Below the pieces are notes generated by a model. That model saw only the letters and a program-made list of their open reading frames with translations. It was not told the DNA's origin and ran no database searches. Positions 8,364 to 15,688 of a DNA stretch of 64,000 bases are shown in pieces (the first letter of the stretch is position 1; every line of letters begins with the position of its first letter). Location of the stretch: NCBI GenBank assembly GCA_029256105.1, contig JAQSYO010000019.1, positions 1 to 64,000 of the forward strand. Direction: 5' to 3'. A program made the position numbers and the translations under genes. The stretch comes from Herbinix sp. Lineage in GTDB: Bacteria; Bacillota; Clostridia; Lachnospirales; Lachnospiraceae.

Positions 8364-9456
8364 AAACCTCTTTACTTTGTTTTAAGTATGATTTTAATGC
8401 CTCAGCAACAGCTTGTCCTAGCAATGGTGGTACAGCATTTCCAACCTGTTTATACTGTTGTGATTGGTTTCCATAAAAAATAAAATCATCTGGAAAGCTC
8501 TGCAATCGAGCGCTTTCTCTCACAGTCGGAATACGGTTATATTTATAGTGAAAGTGCGATCTGTGTCCCGTATTTATTGTAAGCGAAGGCTTCTTGCTAT
8601 GATACCGTGTTAATGCCTCATGATATTTATACATTCCCCTGTATTCTTCTGGAAGAGCAAGGTAATTTTTCCCTTCAGGGACTAAAGCAATCATCTTTTT
8701 TGTTTTTTCAATCGGTATGCTGCCCACATGGTTGTAAACTTTATCCGAGTGTCTTCTCATCAATTTTTGATAGTCTGTTGAAGGTGCGACTCGGTAATCT
8801 TGAATTGCTTCACCACGCAGGATTTCCCCTTTTTCTGTTTGTAACGTTGGTAAATCGCTTATTGCATCTTCACAGGTCACATATTTTTCAGGACACATAA
8901 TGGCGGGGGGAAATTCAAATGTTCCATCAAAATTTTTTAATCCGACAAAGAAAACTCTTTTACGAATTTGAGGAATTCCATAATCTGGGGCAAATAAAAG
9001 TTTTGGTATCATTTTATATCCAATTTTTTCAAAATCCGTAATAATTCTTTTTGCCCCTTCTCCTCCTCTTGCCTCTATCATTCCCAAGACATTCTCAAGC
9101 AAAATGGCTTGTGGTTTTATGCGTTCAGTAAGTTTTACCATTGCAAGATATAAAAAATTTCTCCTATCATTTATATCCATAGCCCCGGCATATGAAAATC
9201 CTTGACATGGAGGGCCGCCTATTAATACATCCAATTTTATTTTTCGTTCATCGAGAAACTCGATAACCTTATCAATATTGCTATGATCAAATAAATCCAA
9301 ATTCATGGCAACTGCGCCGCCATGATTCATACTAAAAGTCTTAAGTGCAGCATCATCATGGTCAACACCTAATATCACATTATATCCGGCATCCAGGAAG
9401 CCTTTGGATAACCCGCCCGCTCCTGAAAATAAATCCACACAAGTAAATGGTTCCAT
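8347..9456 (-). CDS. DNA (cytosine-5) methyltransferase, first of a pair
   Basis: 369 aa with clear m5C signatures: motif I 'DLFSGAGGLSKGF' (residues 8-20), motif IV 'GGPPCQGFS' with catalytic Cys84, motif VI 'LENVLG', motif VIII 'PQIRKRV', motif IX 'PTVRESARLQSFPDDF' and motif X 'QVGNAVPPLLG'. It uses S-adenosylmethionine to form 5-methylcytosine. It is the first large gene of the operon after the small HTH controller, about 70 bases downstream of it. It differs strongly from the second methyltransferase, so the pair is not a recent duplication and probably recognises different strands of one site. Confidence 0.93.
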   Translation of the reverse strand: MEPFTCVDLFSGAGGLSKGFLDAGYNVILGVDHDDAALKTFSMNHGGAVAMNLDLFDHSNIDKVIEFLDERKIKLDVLIGGPPCQGFSYAGAMDINDRRNFLYLAMVKLTERIKPQAILLENVLGMIEARGGEGAKRIITDFEKIGYKMIPKLLFAPDYGIPQIRKRVFFVGLKNFDGTFEFPPAIMCPEKYVTCEDAISDLPTLQTEKGEILRGEAIQDYRVAPSTDYQKLMRRHSDKVYNHVGSIPIEKTKKMIALVPEGKNYLALPEEYRGMYKYHEALTRYHSKKPSLTINTGHRSHFHYKYNRIPTVRESARLQSFPDDFIFYGNQSQQYKQVGNAVPPLLGQAVAEALKSYLKQSKEVYEREI

Positions 9457-9523
9457 TTGTTATCCTCTTTCCAGCTCTGTATTTCACATTATTTTACAAA
9501 TAACTACGTCCATTATTACGGAT

Positions 9524-9727
9524 TTAATCCTTTGTGAATTCAACAATATCATCAATTGTGCATTCTAACGTCTTACTAATCTTTCCCAGAACTTCTGTTG
9601 ACACATTTTCGTTCCTTGAAAGTTTTTTTACCGTATATTCGCTTATTCCGGCCATGCTTACCAGATCTTTTTTATGTAAGTCTCGATCCAGAAGAATATG
9701 CCAAAGCTTCTTATAACTAATAGCCAT
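9524..9727 (-). CDS. Small HTH controller protein of the restriction operon
   Basis: 67 aa, nearly all one XRE/C-protein-type helix-turn-helix ('KKDLVSMAGISEYTVKKLSR'). The ATG at 9727 has GGAGG eight bases upstream; a TTG just before it would give one extra Met. It is the first gene of the operon and is followed by the two methyltransferases. Its upstream region carries two copies of a 21-base AT-rich repeat, so it probably autoregulates and times methyltransferase versus nuclease expression, as controller proteins of restriction systems do. No catalytic domain. Confidence 0.8.
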   Translation of the reverse strand: MAISYKKLWHILLDRDLHKKDLVSMAGISEYTVKKLSRNENVSTEVLGKISKTLECTIDDIVEFTKD

Positions 9728-9753
9728 CAATAAATCCTCCGAAACAAAAGGTG

Positions 9754-9800
9754 AATAATTAGCTGAATAATTATTGCTTAATAATTAGCTGAATAATTAT
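9754..9800. promoter_or_regulatory. Tandem 21-bp operator-like repeats upstream of the controller gene
   Basis: The 21-base unit AATAATTAGCTGAATAATTA followed by T occurs perfectly at 9754-9774 and again at 9780-9800, a 26-base period. Each unit contains AATAATTA twice around GCTG. The pair starts 26 bases upstream of the controller's ATG, overlapping its leader or promoter, and is the likely binding site of that HTH protein. Confidence 0.65.
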
Positions 9801-10108
9801 ATAGTTCATTATTGTATATCATACCATAAGAAGGTCCTTATTTCCACCCTTAAAGGCAAATTTTCACCCTTTTTGTCATGTTTTTATGTTCATACAATTG
9901 TATACGACTTGTAAATAAACCTCTCCCAAAACATATTGTTTCTTATCAACTCAACCTGTTTTCCATAACAATCCTATCTCCACATCCCTAGCTTGCTAAT
10001 ACAAGATATAAAAAAGTATATACCCATTCTTTTAAATCCTATAATACAAATGATAATGCAGCTTATTGTGGCTTTCTCATCACCTGTTTATGGATTGGAG
10101 ATATTAAA
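9801..10108. other. Divergent intergenic region
   Basis: No gene found. It separates the restriction operon (minus) from the recombinase-associated operon (plus) and must hold promoters for both. Two CACCCTT repeats at about 9845-9875 could be a regulator site. No att-like repeat was recognised. Confidence 0.4.
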
Positions 10109-10477
10109 ATGCACGTAAACTATAAAACTATCGGCAAGCGTATAAAGGAAACCCGCATCCAGCAGCATCTTACACAGGCTGAACTTGCTGAGATAACGGA
10201 TATGTCTGTTTCCTATATTTGTTGTATTGAAAATGCAAAAAAACATGCAAGCCTAGAATCCTTGGTTCGAATCTCTAACGTACTTGGAGTTACCGTTGAT
10301 GAATTACTAAATGGAAATCAACTTCATAATCCTACTGAATACCAAACTGACATAGATTTATTGATGTCTGACTGTTCCGGATCAGAAAAACGTTTTATAT
10401 TTGAACATATCAGCGCCGCAAAATCCATATTGCGAAATAACGGCTGGATACTGACTGAAAAAAAGGACAATTATTAA
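10109..10477 (+). CDS. XRE-family regulator
   Basis: 122 aa. The N-terminal Cro/C1-type HTH spans about residues 8-66 ('LTQAELAEITDMSVSYICCIENAKK' region and 'DELLNGN'), with a C-terminal helical tail of about 50 residues. GGAGAT precedes the ATG by eight bases. The gene is followed by its own hairpin terminator and then by the serine recombinase gene on the same strand. Small XRE proteins of this build commonly control integration genes in Clostridial elements, so regulation of the recombinase operon is the natural inference. Confidence 0.85.
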   Translation: MHVNYKTIGKRIKETRIQQHLTQAELAEITDMSVSYICCIENAKKHASLESLVRISNVLGVTVDELLNGNQLHNPTEYQTDIDLLMSDCSGSEKRFIFEHISAAKSILRNNGWILTEKKDNY

Positions 10478-10517
10478 CGATAGCAAACTTCTTATTATCA
10501 GATTTATATGCACTTGG

Positions 10518-10560
10518 AAATAGACCACAGGTTAAACACTTGACTCATGGTCTATTTTCA
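10518..10560 (+). terminator. Terminator of the XRE gene
   Basis: AAATAGACCA (10518-10527) pairs perfectly with TGGTCTATTT (10548-10557) around a 20-base loop, and the 3' arm runs into a T-rich stretch. It lies 40 bases after the XRE stop codon. Confidence 0.6.
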
Positions 10561-10616
10561 ATTCTTATGAAAAAAATATAATAGAGCCATACTGCTTAAA
10601 CAAGGGAAGGTTACTT

Positions 10617-12521
10617 ATGACTGAAAATGAGATAAAGCAAGAAAGCATTGCTATACAAAAATCAAAAATCCGAGAACGATATAAAGGCATAAATTCAGAT
10701 GAACTAGATATTATTCCCGCTTTGCCACAAGAAGATTTTTATGATAATCAAAGGGAAAAGCGTGTAGCTGTCTATGCCAGAGTATCAACCGATGATCCAA
10801 GACAAACATCGTCATATGAATTACAGAAATACCATTATCATGATGTTGTCAGCCGCCGTCCAGACTGGAAACTCATTGAAATATATGCCGATGAAGGCAT
10901 TTCCGGCACCTCTCTCCAGCACAGGGATGCATTTGTAAAAATGATTACTGACTGTAAGGCAGGGAAGATAGACTTAATTGTTACAAAGAGCGTTTCACGT
11001 TTTGCCCGAAATGTTGTTGACTGTATCGGATATGTTAGGCAGCTCGCTGCTTTGCAACCACCGGTGGGAGTATTTTTTGAAACCGAGAATATTTACACCT
11101 TGAACAGTACGAGCGAAATGAGTTTATCCTTCATTTCTACATTAGCCCAGGAAGAAAGCCATAATAAAAGTGAAATTATGAATGCTTCAATCGAAATGCG
11201 TTTCAGAAGAGGTATTTTTCTCACACCGCCACTTCTTGGCTATGACCAGGATAATGATGGTAATCTTATCATAAATGAGGAGGAAGCTAAAATTGTACGA
11301 TTGACATTTTTTATGTACCTATACGGCTACACTTGCCAGCAGATTGCCGACACGCTTACCAACCTTGGATGTCGTACTAAAAAGGATAATACAACCTGGT
11401 CGGTAAATTCTATTTTGCAAATTCTTCAGAATGAAAGGCACTGTGGAGATGTTCTTGCTCGGAAAACCTGGACCCCAAGTTACCTTGACCATAAATCAAA
11501 GAAGAACAAACAGGACAGAAACCAGTATCGTCAGCGTAATCATCATGAGCCAATTATCTCAAGAGACGATTTCATTGCTGTTCAACACCTAATTAGCAAC
11601 GCAAAATACGGAAATAAAGGACTCCTTCCGGAACTTCATGTCATTACCGACGGTGTTTTAAAAGGATTTGTTCCTATCCATCCAAGATGGGCAGGATTCA
11701 AATCAAAAGATTATAAAGCAGCATCAGAAAGTGTTACTGAAGATGTCAACTCAATATCATCCTCCTGTATAACAGCTCAATCTGGAGATTTTGATCTTCG
11801 TGGTTTTGAAATAGCACGAGCACAGTTTTTCGATACCGCTGATCGAATCAGTATGACATTTTCTATTAATGGAATCAAATTCAGTACAGAGGCTATTCGT
11901 AAGTTAAATGATATTGTCGGTATTGAAATGCTGGTGCATCCAACCAAACTCCTATTTGCTGTACGTCCTTGTACAAACGAAAACAGAAATTCCGTACAAT
12001 GGGCCAGTCCTCAAAATGGTCGGATTAAGCCTCGCCTTGTCAGTGGTACTGCCTATTTATCCACTTTATATGATATATTCGGATGGAATCCAACCTGCAA
12101 ATACCGCGTAATAGGAGTTCTTAAAAAAAATGAAAATACATCACTCATAATATTTAATTTACACGAAACGGAGATCTTAATTCCAAGTGATGTTCTTGAT
12201 TCAGCCGATAAAAAAGAACAAGAATCAAAAAAGCCATTGGAAGATATACTTCCATTTACTGAAGGTGTAAAGAAGAATGTCCTTGCTTATCCAGCAGATT
12301 GGGTAAATGGATTTGGTAACAACTATTATAGCCATTCGCAGGCTCGTGAACTTGCCGCTTTTTCAAATAATAAAGAATGGGGTGTTCACCTGAATGGAGT
12401 TCCGTATAAAGAATCCGAATTGCAGATAACCGATTCAGATGATATTTGTAAAAGCATCGACAAATTAATGAATGATATGAAACAGGAGGTTAACCATGAA
12501 CGAAATAACCATGTTGAATGA
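10617..12521 (+). CDS. Large serine recombinase with an unusual C-terminal domain
   Basis: 634 aa. Residues about 50-190 are the resolvase catalytic domain, with nucleophile Ser57 in 'YARVSTDD', then 'DEGISGTS' and 'VTKSVSRFARN'. Residues about 200-330 are the recombinase domain ('LTPPLLGYDQD', 'ERHCGDV'). The zinc-ribbon and coiled-coil region usual in phiC31-type integrases is replaced from about residue 385 by a domain whose pattern ('FEIARAQFF', 'AVRPC', 'GWNP', 'YPADW') recurs in the next gene. The enzyme should catalyse site-specific integration or excision of an element. Translation of the next gene begins inside this one. Confidence in recombinase function is high; substrate sites unknown. 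Confidence 0.93.
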   Translation: MTENEIKQESIAIQKSKIRERYKGINSDELDIIPALPQEDFYDNQREKRVAVYARVSTDDPRQTSSYELQKYHYHDVVSRRPDWKLIEIYADEGISGTSLQHRDAFVKMITDCKAGKIDLIVTKSVSRFARNVVDCIGYVRQLAALQPPVGVFFETENIYTLNSTSEMSLSFISTLAQEESHNKSEIMNASIEMRFRRGIFLTPPLLGYDQDNDGNLIINEEEAKIVRLTFFMYLYGYTCQQIADTLTNLGCRTKKDNTTWSVNSILQILQNERHCGDVLARKTWTPSYLDHKSKKNKQDRNQYRQRNHHEPIISRDDFIAVQHLISNAKYGNKGLLPELHVITDGVLKGFVPIHPRWAGFKSKDYKAASESVTEDVNSISSSCITAQSGDFDLRGFEIARAQFFDTADRISMTFSINGIKFSTEAIRKLNDIVGIEMLVHPTKLLFAVRPCTNENRNSVQWASPQNGRIKPRLVSGTAYLSTLYDIFGWNPTCKYRVIGVLKKNENTSLIIFNLHETEILIPSDVLDSADKKEQESKKPLEDILPFTEGVKKNVLAYPADWVNGFGNNYYSHSQARELAAFSNNKEWGVHLNGVPYKESELQITDSDDICKSIDKLMNDMKQEVNHERNNHVE

Positions 12522-13233
12522 TAATATTATTCAGAACACAAGTAATGAAATTATGAATAATACCTACAACCCAAAACAGAAAACAACCTCAAGGGAGATT
12601 GAAATAATTGAAGAGGATGCTTTTAGTTATGATGGTTATCAGGTCGTTCGTGGAGAGTTTTTTGCACATACATATGAACCATCCTTCACTTTAAGTAACT
12701 GCAAGGTCTCCTTAAATACCGCTTGTATAAAAAAGCTGCCTGATGTTGATTTCGTACAAATTCTTGTAAATCCTGATGAAAAAAAATTGGCTGTCAGACC
12801 TTGCTCAGAAGATGAAAAGGATTCCTTTCGTTGGTGTTCTGCCAGTGAAAAGAAACGTTCTCCAAAGCAGATTACGTGTAGAATGTTTTTTGCAAAGGTT
12901 ATCTCACTCATGGGTTGGAACCCCAATTATAGATATAAGTTATTGGGAAAACTAATAAGTTCTGATAATGAACTTCTTTTTATTTTTGATCTTACAACAC
13001 CTGAAATATATATGAGTACGGCCAAAGAGGGGGAAAAGCCAAAAATGTCACGTACTCCCGCATACCCTGCTGAATGGAAGAATCAGTTCGGTTTACCTGT
13101 GGAGGAACATCAAAAATCCATTCAGGTAAATATTTTTGACGGTTATGCAGTCTTTGGTATCCAGGAAAACAGGAGGAATTTTTCCTCTTCTGATATTGAA
13201 GTAACGGAAAGTGAGGTAAAACAAAATGATTAA
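12496..13233 (+). CDS. Recombinase-associated protein related to the recombinase C-terminal domain
   Basis: 245 aa. It shares a co-linear pattern with recombinase residues about 390-630: 'YQVVRGEFF' against 'FEIARAQFF', then 'LAVRPCSEDEKDSFRW' against 'FAVRPCTNENRNSVQW', 'GWNPNYRYK' against 'GWNPTCKYR', and 'AYPAEW' against 'AYPADW'. It has no catalytic domain. An AGGAGG ribosome-binding site sits inside the recombinase gene and the coding regions overlap by 26 bases. It is likely a free-standing copy of a DNA- or partner-binding module that works with the recombinase. No family name recalled. Confidence 0.85.
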   Translation: MNEITMLNDNIIQNTSNEIMNNTYNPKQKTTSREIEIIEEDAFSYDGYQVVRGEFFAHTYEPSFTLSNCKVSLNTACIKKLPDVDFVQILVNPDEKKLAVRPCSEDEKDSFRWCSASEKKRSPKQITCRMFFAKVISLMGWNPNYRYKLLGKLISSDNELLFIFDLTTPEIYMSTAKEGEKPKMSRTPAYPAEWKNQFGLPVEEHQKSIQVNIFDGYAVFGIQENRRNFSSSDIEVTESEVKQND

Positions 13234-13612
13234 TCAACCTTCCTTACAACCGATTCTATCTATCGATCTTAAGAAAAATCGTATAAGAATTCACAAATCA
13301 ACACTACATATGTTGGGAGATCCCGAATATATCCAATTACTTGTAAATCCTTCTGCTCGAATCATTGCTTTAAGACGTAGTATTCGTGAAGATCATTTGG
13401 CCCATCATATTAAACCTCAAATGCTATCAACTAAAAATTGTTGTGAAATTTATAGTAGTGACCTTCTTCGAACTTTACGAAATGTAAATTGCGGATGGCA
13501 GAATAAAAAGGCATACCGAATTTATGGTGATTTAATTCAGAAAGAAGGGATTGCACAGTTTTCAATGAATGACTTTGTTTTAATGAACGAAACACAAGAT
13601 AATATTGAATAG
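13226..13612 (+). CDS. Third, shorter copy of the recombinase-associated module
   Basis: 128 aa. It begins eight bases inside the previous gene. It keeps the core of the shared module: 'IRIHKSTLHML' (strand plus helix), 'YIQLLVNPSARIIALRRS' matching 'VQILVNPDEKKLAVRPC', and 'NCGWQNKKAYRIYGDL' matching 'MGWNPNYRYKLLGKL'. It lacks the first strand and the whole 'YPAEW' tail. So one operon contains three versions of the same fold: fused to the recombinase, long free form and short free form. Function unknown. Confidence 0.8.
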   Translation: MINQPSLQPILSIDLKKNRIRIHKSTLHMLGDPEYIQLLVNPSARIIALRRSIREDHLAHHIKPQMLSTKNCCEIYSSDLLRTLRNVNCGWQNKKAYRIYGDLIQKEGIAQFSMNDFVLMNETQDNIE

Positions 13613-13622
13613 AGGAAAAAGT

Positions 13623-14579
13623 ATGAACGACTATCGTATTCATAACCTTAAAATAGATGAGGAATTCAAGAACCTAATTCCACCGCTTTCTCATAATGAG
13701 TATGAGGAGCTAAAACAAAATCTAATAAATGGAGGCTGTCGCGAAGCCATAGTAATATGGAATGAAATAATAATTGACGGACACAATCGATACGAAATAT
13801 GTCATCACTGTAATATTTCATTTGAAGTATTAGCAATGGACTTCAATAAACGGGAAGATGTAATAGCATGGATATGTTCCAATCAATTATGTACGAAAAA
13901 CATATCTGATGAAACAAAAAAATATTTAATTGGAAAACGATATGATGCTGAAAAAACAATCGGTGCAAAATACCCCACCATTGGCAGTAATCCTTATTCA
14001 GAAAAAGAGTTTTCTACCATGTTGTTGAACGACGAAAACAACAGCAACACAACAGCCCTTCAGCTCGGAAAAGAGTATAACATCTCACAAAACACAATTT
14101 ATAAATATGGTGTCTACGCAAGAACAATTGATATAATTTCTGAAAAAGATACTGATATTGCAAGAAAAATACTCTCCGGTAAATTAAAAATATCGCATGA
14201 AAATCTTATAGAACTATCACGACTTCCAAAGGAGAATATCAAAAATTTGAACAGTTATCTTTCCAGTGAACAAATAGAACATATCAGCTACTCAGAAATG
14301 CGCCATGAACTGCAATGGAAAAGACTACCTTCCCCACCAATCAAACCATCAGCTCATACGGACATTCAAATCAAGCAGATGCCAAAGTATGACCCGGATG
14401 CTGATATTTCTAGCCTTATGCTTACTATTCCATCCTGGGTTAGCTCCATAAAACGTACCCGATTATCTGCTAATCTCAGGCATGTATCCGATGGTGCACG
14501 AAACAAATTACAAAACCAGTTAGTCGACCTTAAAAATACGATTGAAAGTATGCTAAATGCCCTTGAGGAGGAAAAATAA
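13623..14579 (+). CDS. ParB/RepB-like N-terminal domain protein
   Basis: 318 aa from the ATG at 13623, which has AGAGGAAAAAG before it; a TTG six codons upstream lies before that site. Residues about 5-95 resemble ParB/Srx-type domains ('IDEEFKNLIPPLSHNEYEEL', 'IVIWNEIIIDGHNRYEI', which is the box II-like GHxR motif). A central HTH-like part follows ('TALQLGKEYNISQNTIYKY'), and the C-terminus is helical. ParB-like proteins bind nucleotides and specific DNA, and in mobile elements serve partition or gene control. It is the fourth gene of the recombinase operon and ends overlapping the next by one base (TAATG). Confidence 0.8.
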   Translation: MNDYRIHNLKIDEEFKNLIPPLSHNEYEELKQNLINGGCREAIVIWNEIIIDGHNRYEICHHCNISFEVLAMDFNKREDVIAWICSNQLCTKNISDETKKYLIGKRYDAEKTIGAKYPTIGSNPYSEKEFSTMLLNDENNSNTTALQLGKEYNISQNTIYKYGVYARTIDIISEKDTDIARKILSGKLKISHENLIELSRLPKENIKNLNSYLSSEQIEHISYSEMRHELQWKRLPSPPIKPSAHTDIQIKQMPKYDPDADISSLMLTIPSWVSSIKRTRLSANLRHVSDGARNKLQNQLVDLKNTIESMLNALEEEK

Positions 14580-15463
14580 TGGACGAATTACTTAAGTATG
14601 TACCGAATGTACATTTTGAACAGATACCAATAAAGAACCTTGTATCCAACCAAGAATACCAACGAAACCTGTCAATTAATCATGTACAAAGGGCCGCTGA
14701 CAACTTTGATCCGTATCAGGTCAATCCAGTAAAAGTCAGTCGCCGCAATGGAATCAATTACGTTTTTAACGGCCAGCATACCATAGAAATCATTGCATTG
14801 GTATCCGGTTCTCGCGAAACACCAGTATGGTGTATGATATACGATGACTTGGAATATTCGCATGAAGCAGATATCTTTGCTAACCAGATGAAGTATGTTA
14901 AACCGCTCTTGCCTTATGAAATCTTTATGGCTAATATTGAAGCCGGCAATGATAAACAACTGATTATAAAAGATTTAGTTGAATCTTATGGTTTATTCCT
15001 TACTCAAAGCTCCAGACCCGGTGGCATTTGTGCTGTTTATTCCTTAGAAAAGATATATGACAAATACGGTTTTCATACACTAGATCGTGTTCTGCGCCTT
15101 TGTATCGGAACTTGGGAAGGTACCCCACAATCTTTTAGCGGAAATATGCTAAATGGCTTAGTAATTCTACTTGAAACCTACGGTGATTCTCTGAAGGATG
15201 ATGTATTCAAAGAAAAAGTTGGCCGAATATCGGTAAAAGAAATCAGCAGAACCGCCAAAGAACGAAAAGCGGGATCACTCGGTTTTGCAGAGGCTCTTCT
15301 TCTTGCTTACAATAAAAAATCCCATAATCCATTAAAATGGGAAACATTATATGCACTCAAAACAAAATCTATTGCATCTGAAGAACAAGAGGATGAATCC
15401 GACAGCAATATAAATTCAATCGCTGAGGGCCAACTTGATATATTAAATTCTTGCGACAAATAA
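14579..15463 (+). CDS. ParB-like protein (DUF6551-type)
   Basis: 294 aa. The N-terminus shows a ParB-like fold in another guise: 'FEQIPIKNLVSNQEYQRNLS', then 'INYVFNGQHTIEII' where the GQH motif replaces GHR. A mostly helical region follows. It resembles proteins annotated DUF6551 that are frequent in Clostridial integrative elements. The ATG overlaps the stop codon of the previous gene and has GAGGAGG upstream. It is the last gene of the recombinase operon and a terminator follows 7 bases later. It probably pairs with the preceding ParB-like protein. Activity unknown. Confidence 0.75.
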   Translation: MDELLKYVPNVHFEQIPIKNLVSNQEYQRNLSINHVQRAADNFDPYQVNPVKVSRRNGINYVFNGQHTIEIIALVSGSRETPVWCMIYDDLEYSHEADIFANQMKYVKPLLPYEIFMANIEAGNDKQLIIKDLVESYGLFLTQSSRPGGICAVYSLEKIYDKYGFHTLDRVLRLCIGTWEGTPQSFSGNMLNGLVILLETYGDSLKDDVFKEKVGRISVKEISRTAKERKAGSLGFAEALLLAYNKKSHNPLKWETLYALKTKSIASEEQEDESDSNINSIAEGQLDILNSCDK

Positions 15464-15470
15464 TATATAC

Positions 15471-15513
15471 GAAACCCTGCTGTATTAAAAATGCAGGGTT
15501 TCATGTTTATTTT
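15471..15513 (+). terminator. Terminator of the recombinase operon
   Basis: GAAACCCTGC (15471-15480) pairs perfectly with GCAGGGTTTC (15493-15502) around a 12-base loop, followed by the T-rich ATGTTTATTTT. It ends the plus-strand block. Confidence 0.85.
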
Positions 15514-15688
15514 GGTATTTATTTTGCCATGCAAATGATTCTTTTGCTTCAAGGTTGTTCTGTTCCCCCTCTACATCCATCCTGTCTCCACAACTATACA
15601 AAAATACCCGTTATCTTTCCAACGAAACATAGCCACCGGTTTTCGGTGATTTTTAGGAAATGACGGTACGAGGAAATATATCGACCTT

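Noticed and set aside
9754-9800. Possible short CRISPR array
   Set aside because: Only two repeats of 21 bases with a 5-base gap, AT-rich and next to an HTH gene; not a spacer-repeat structure.
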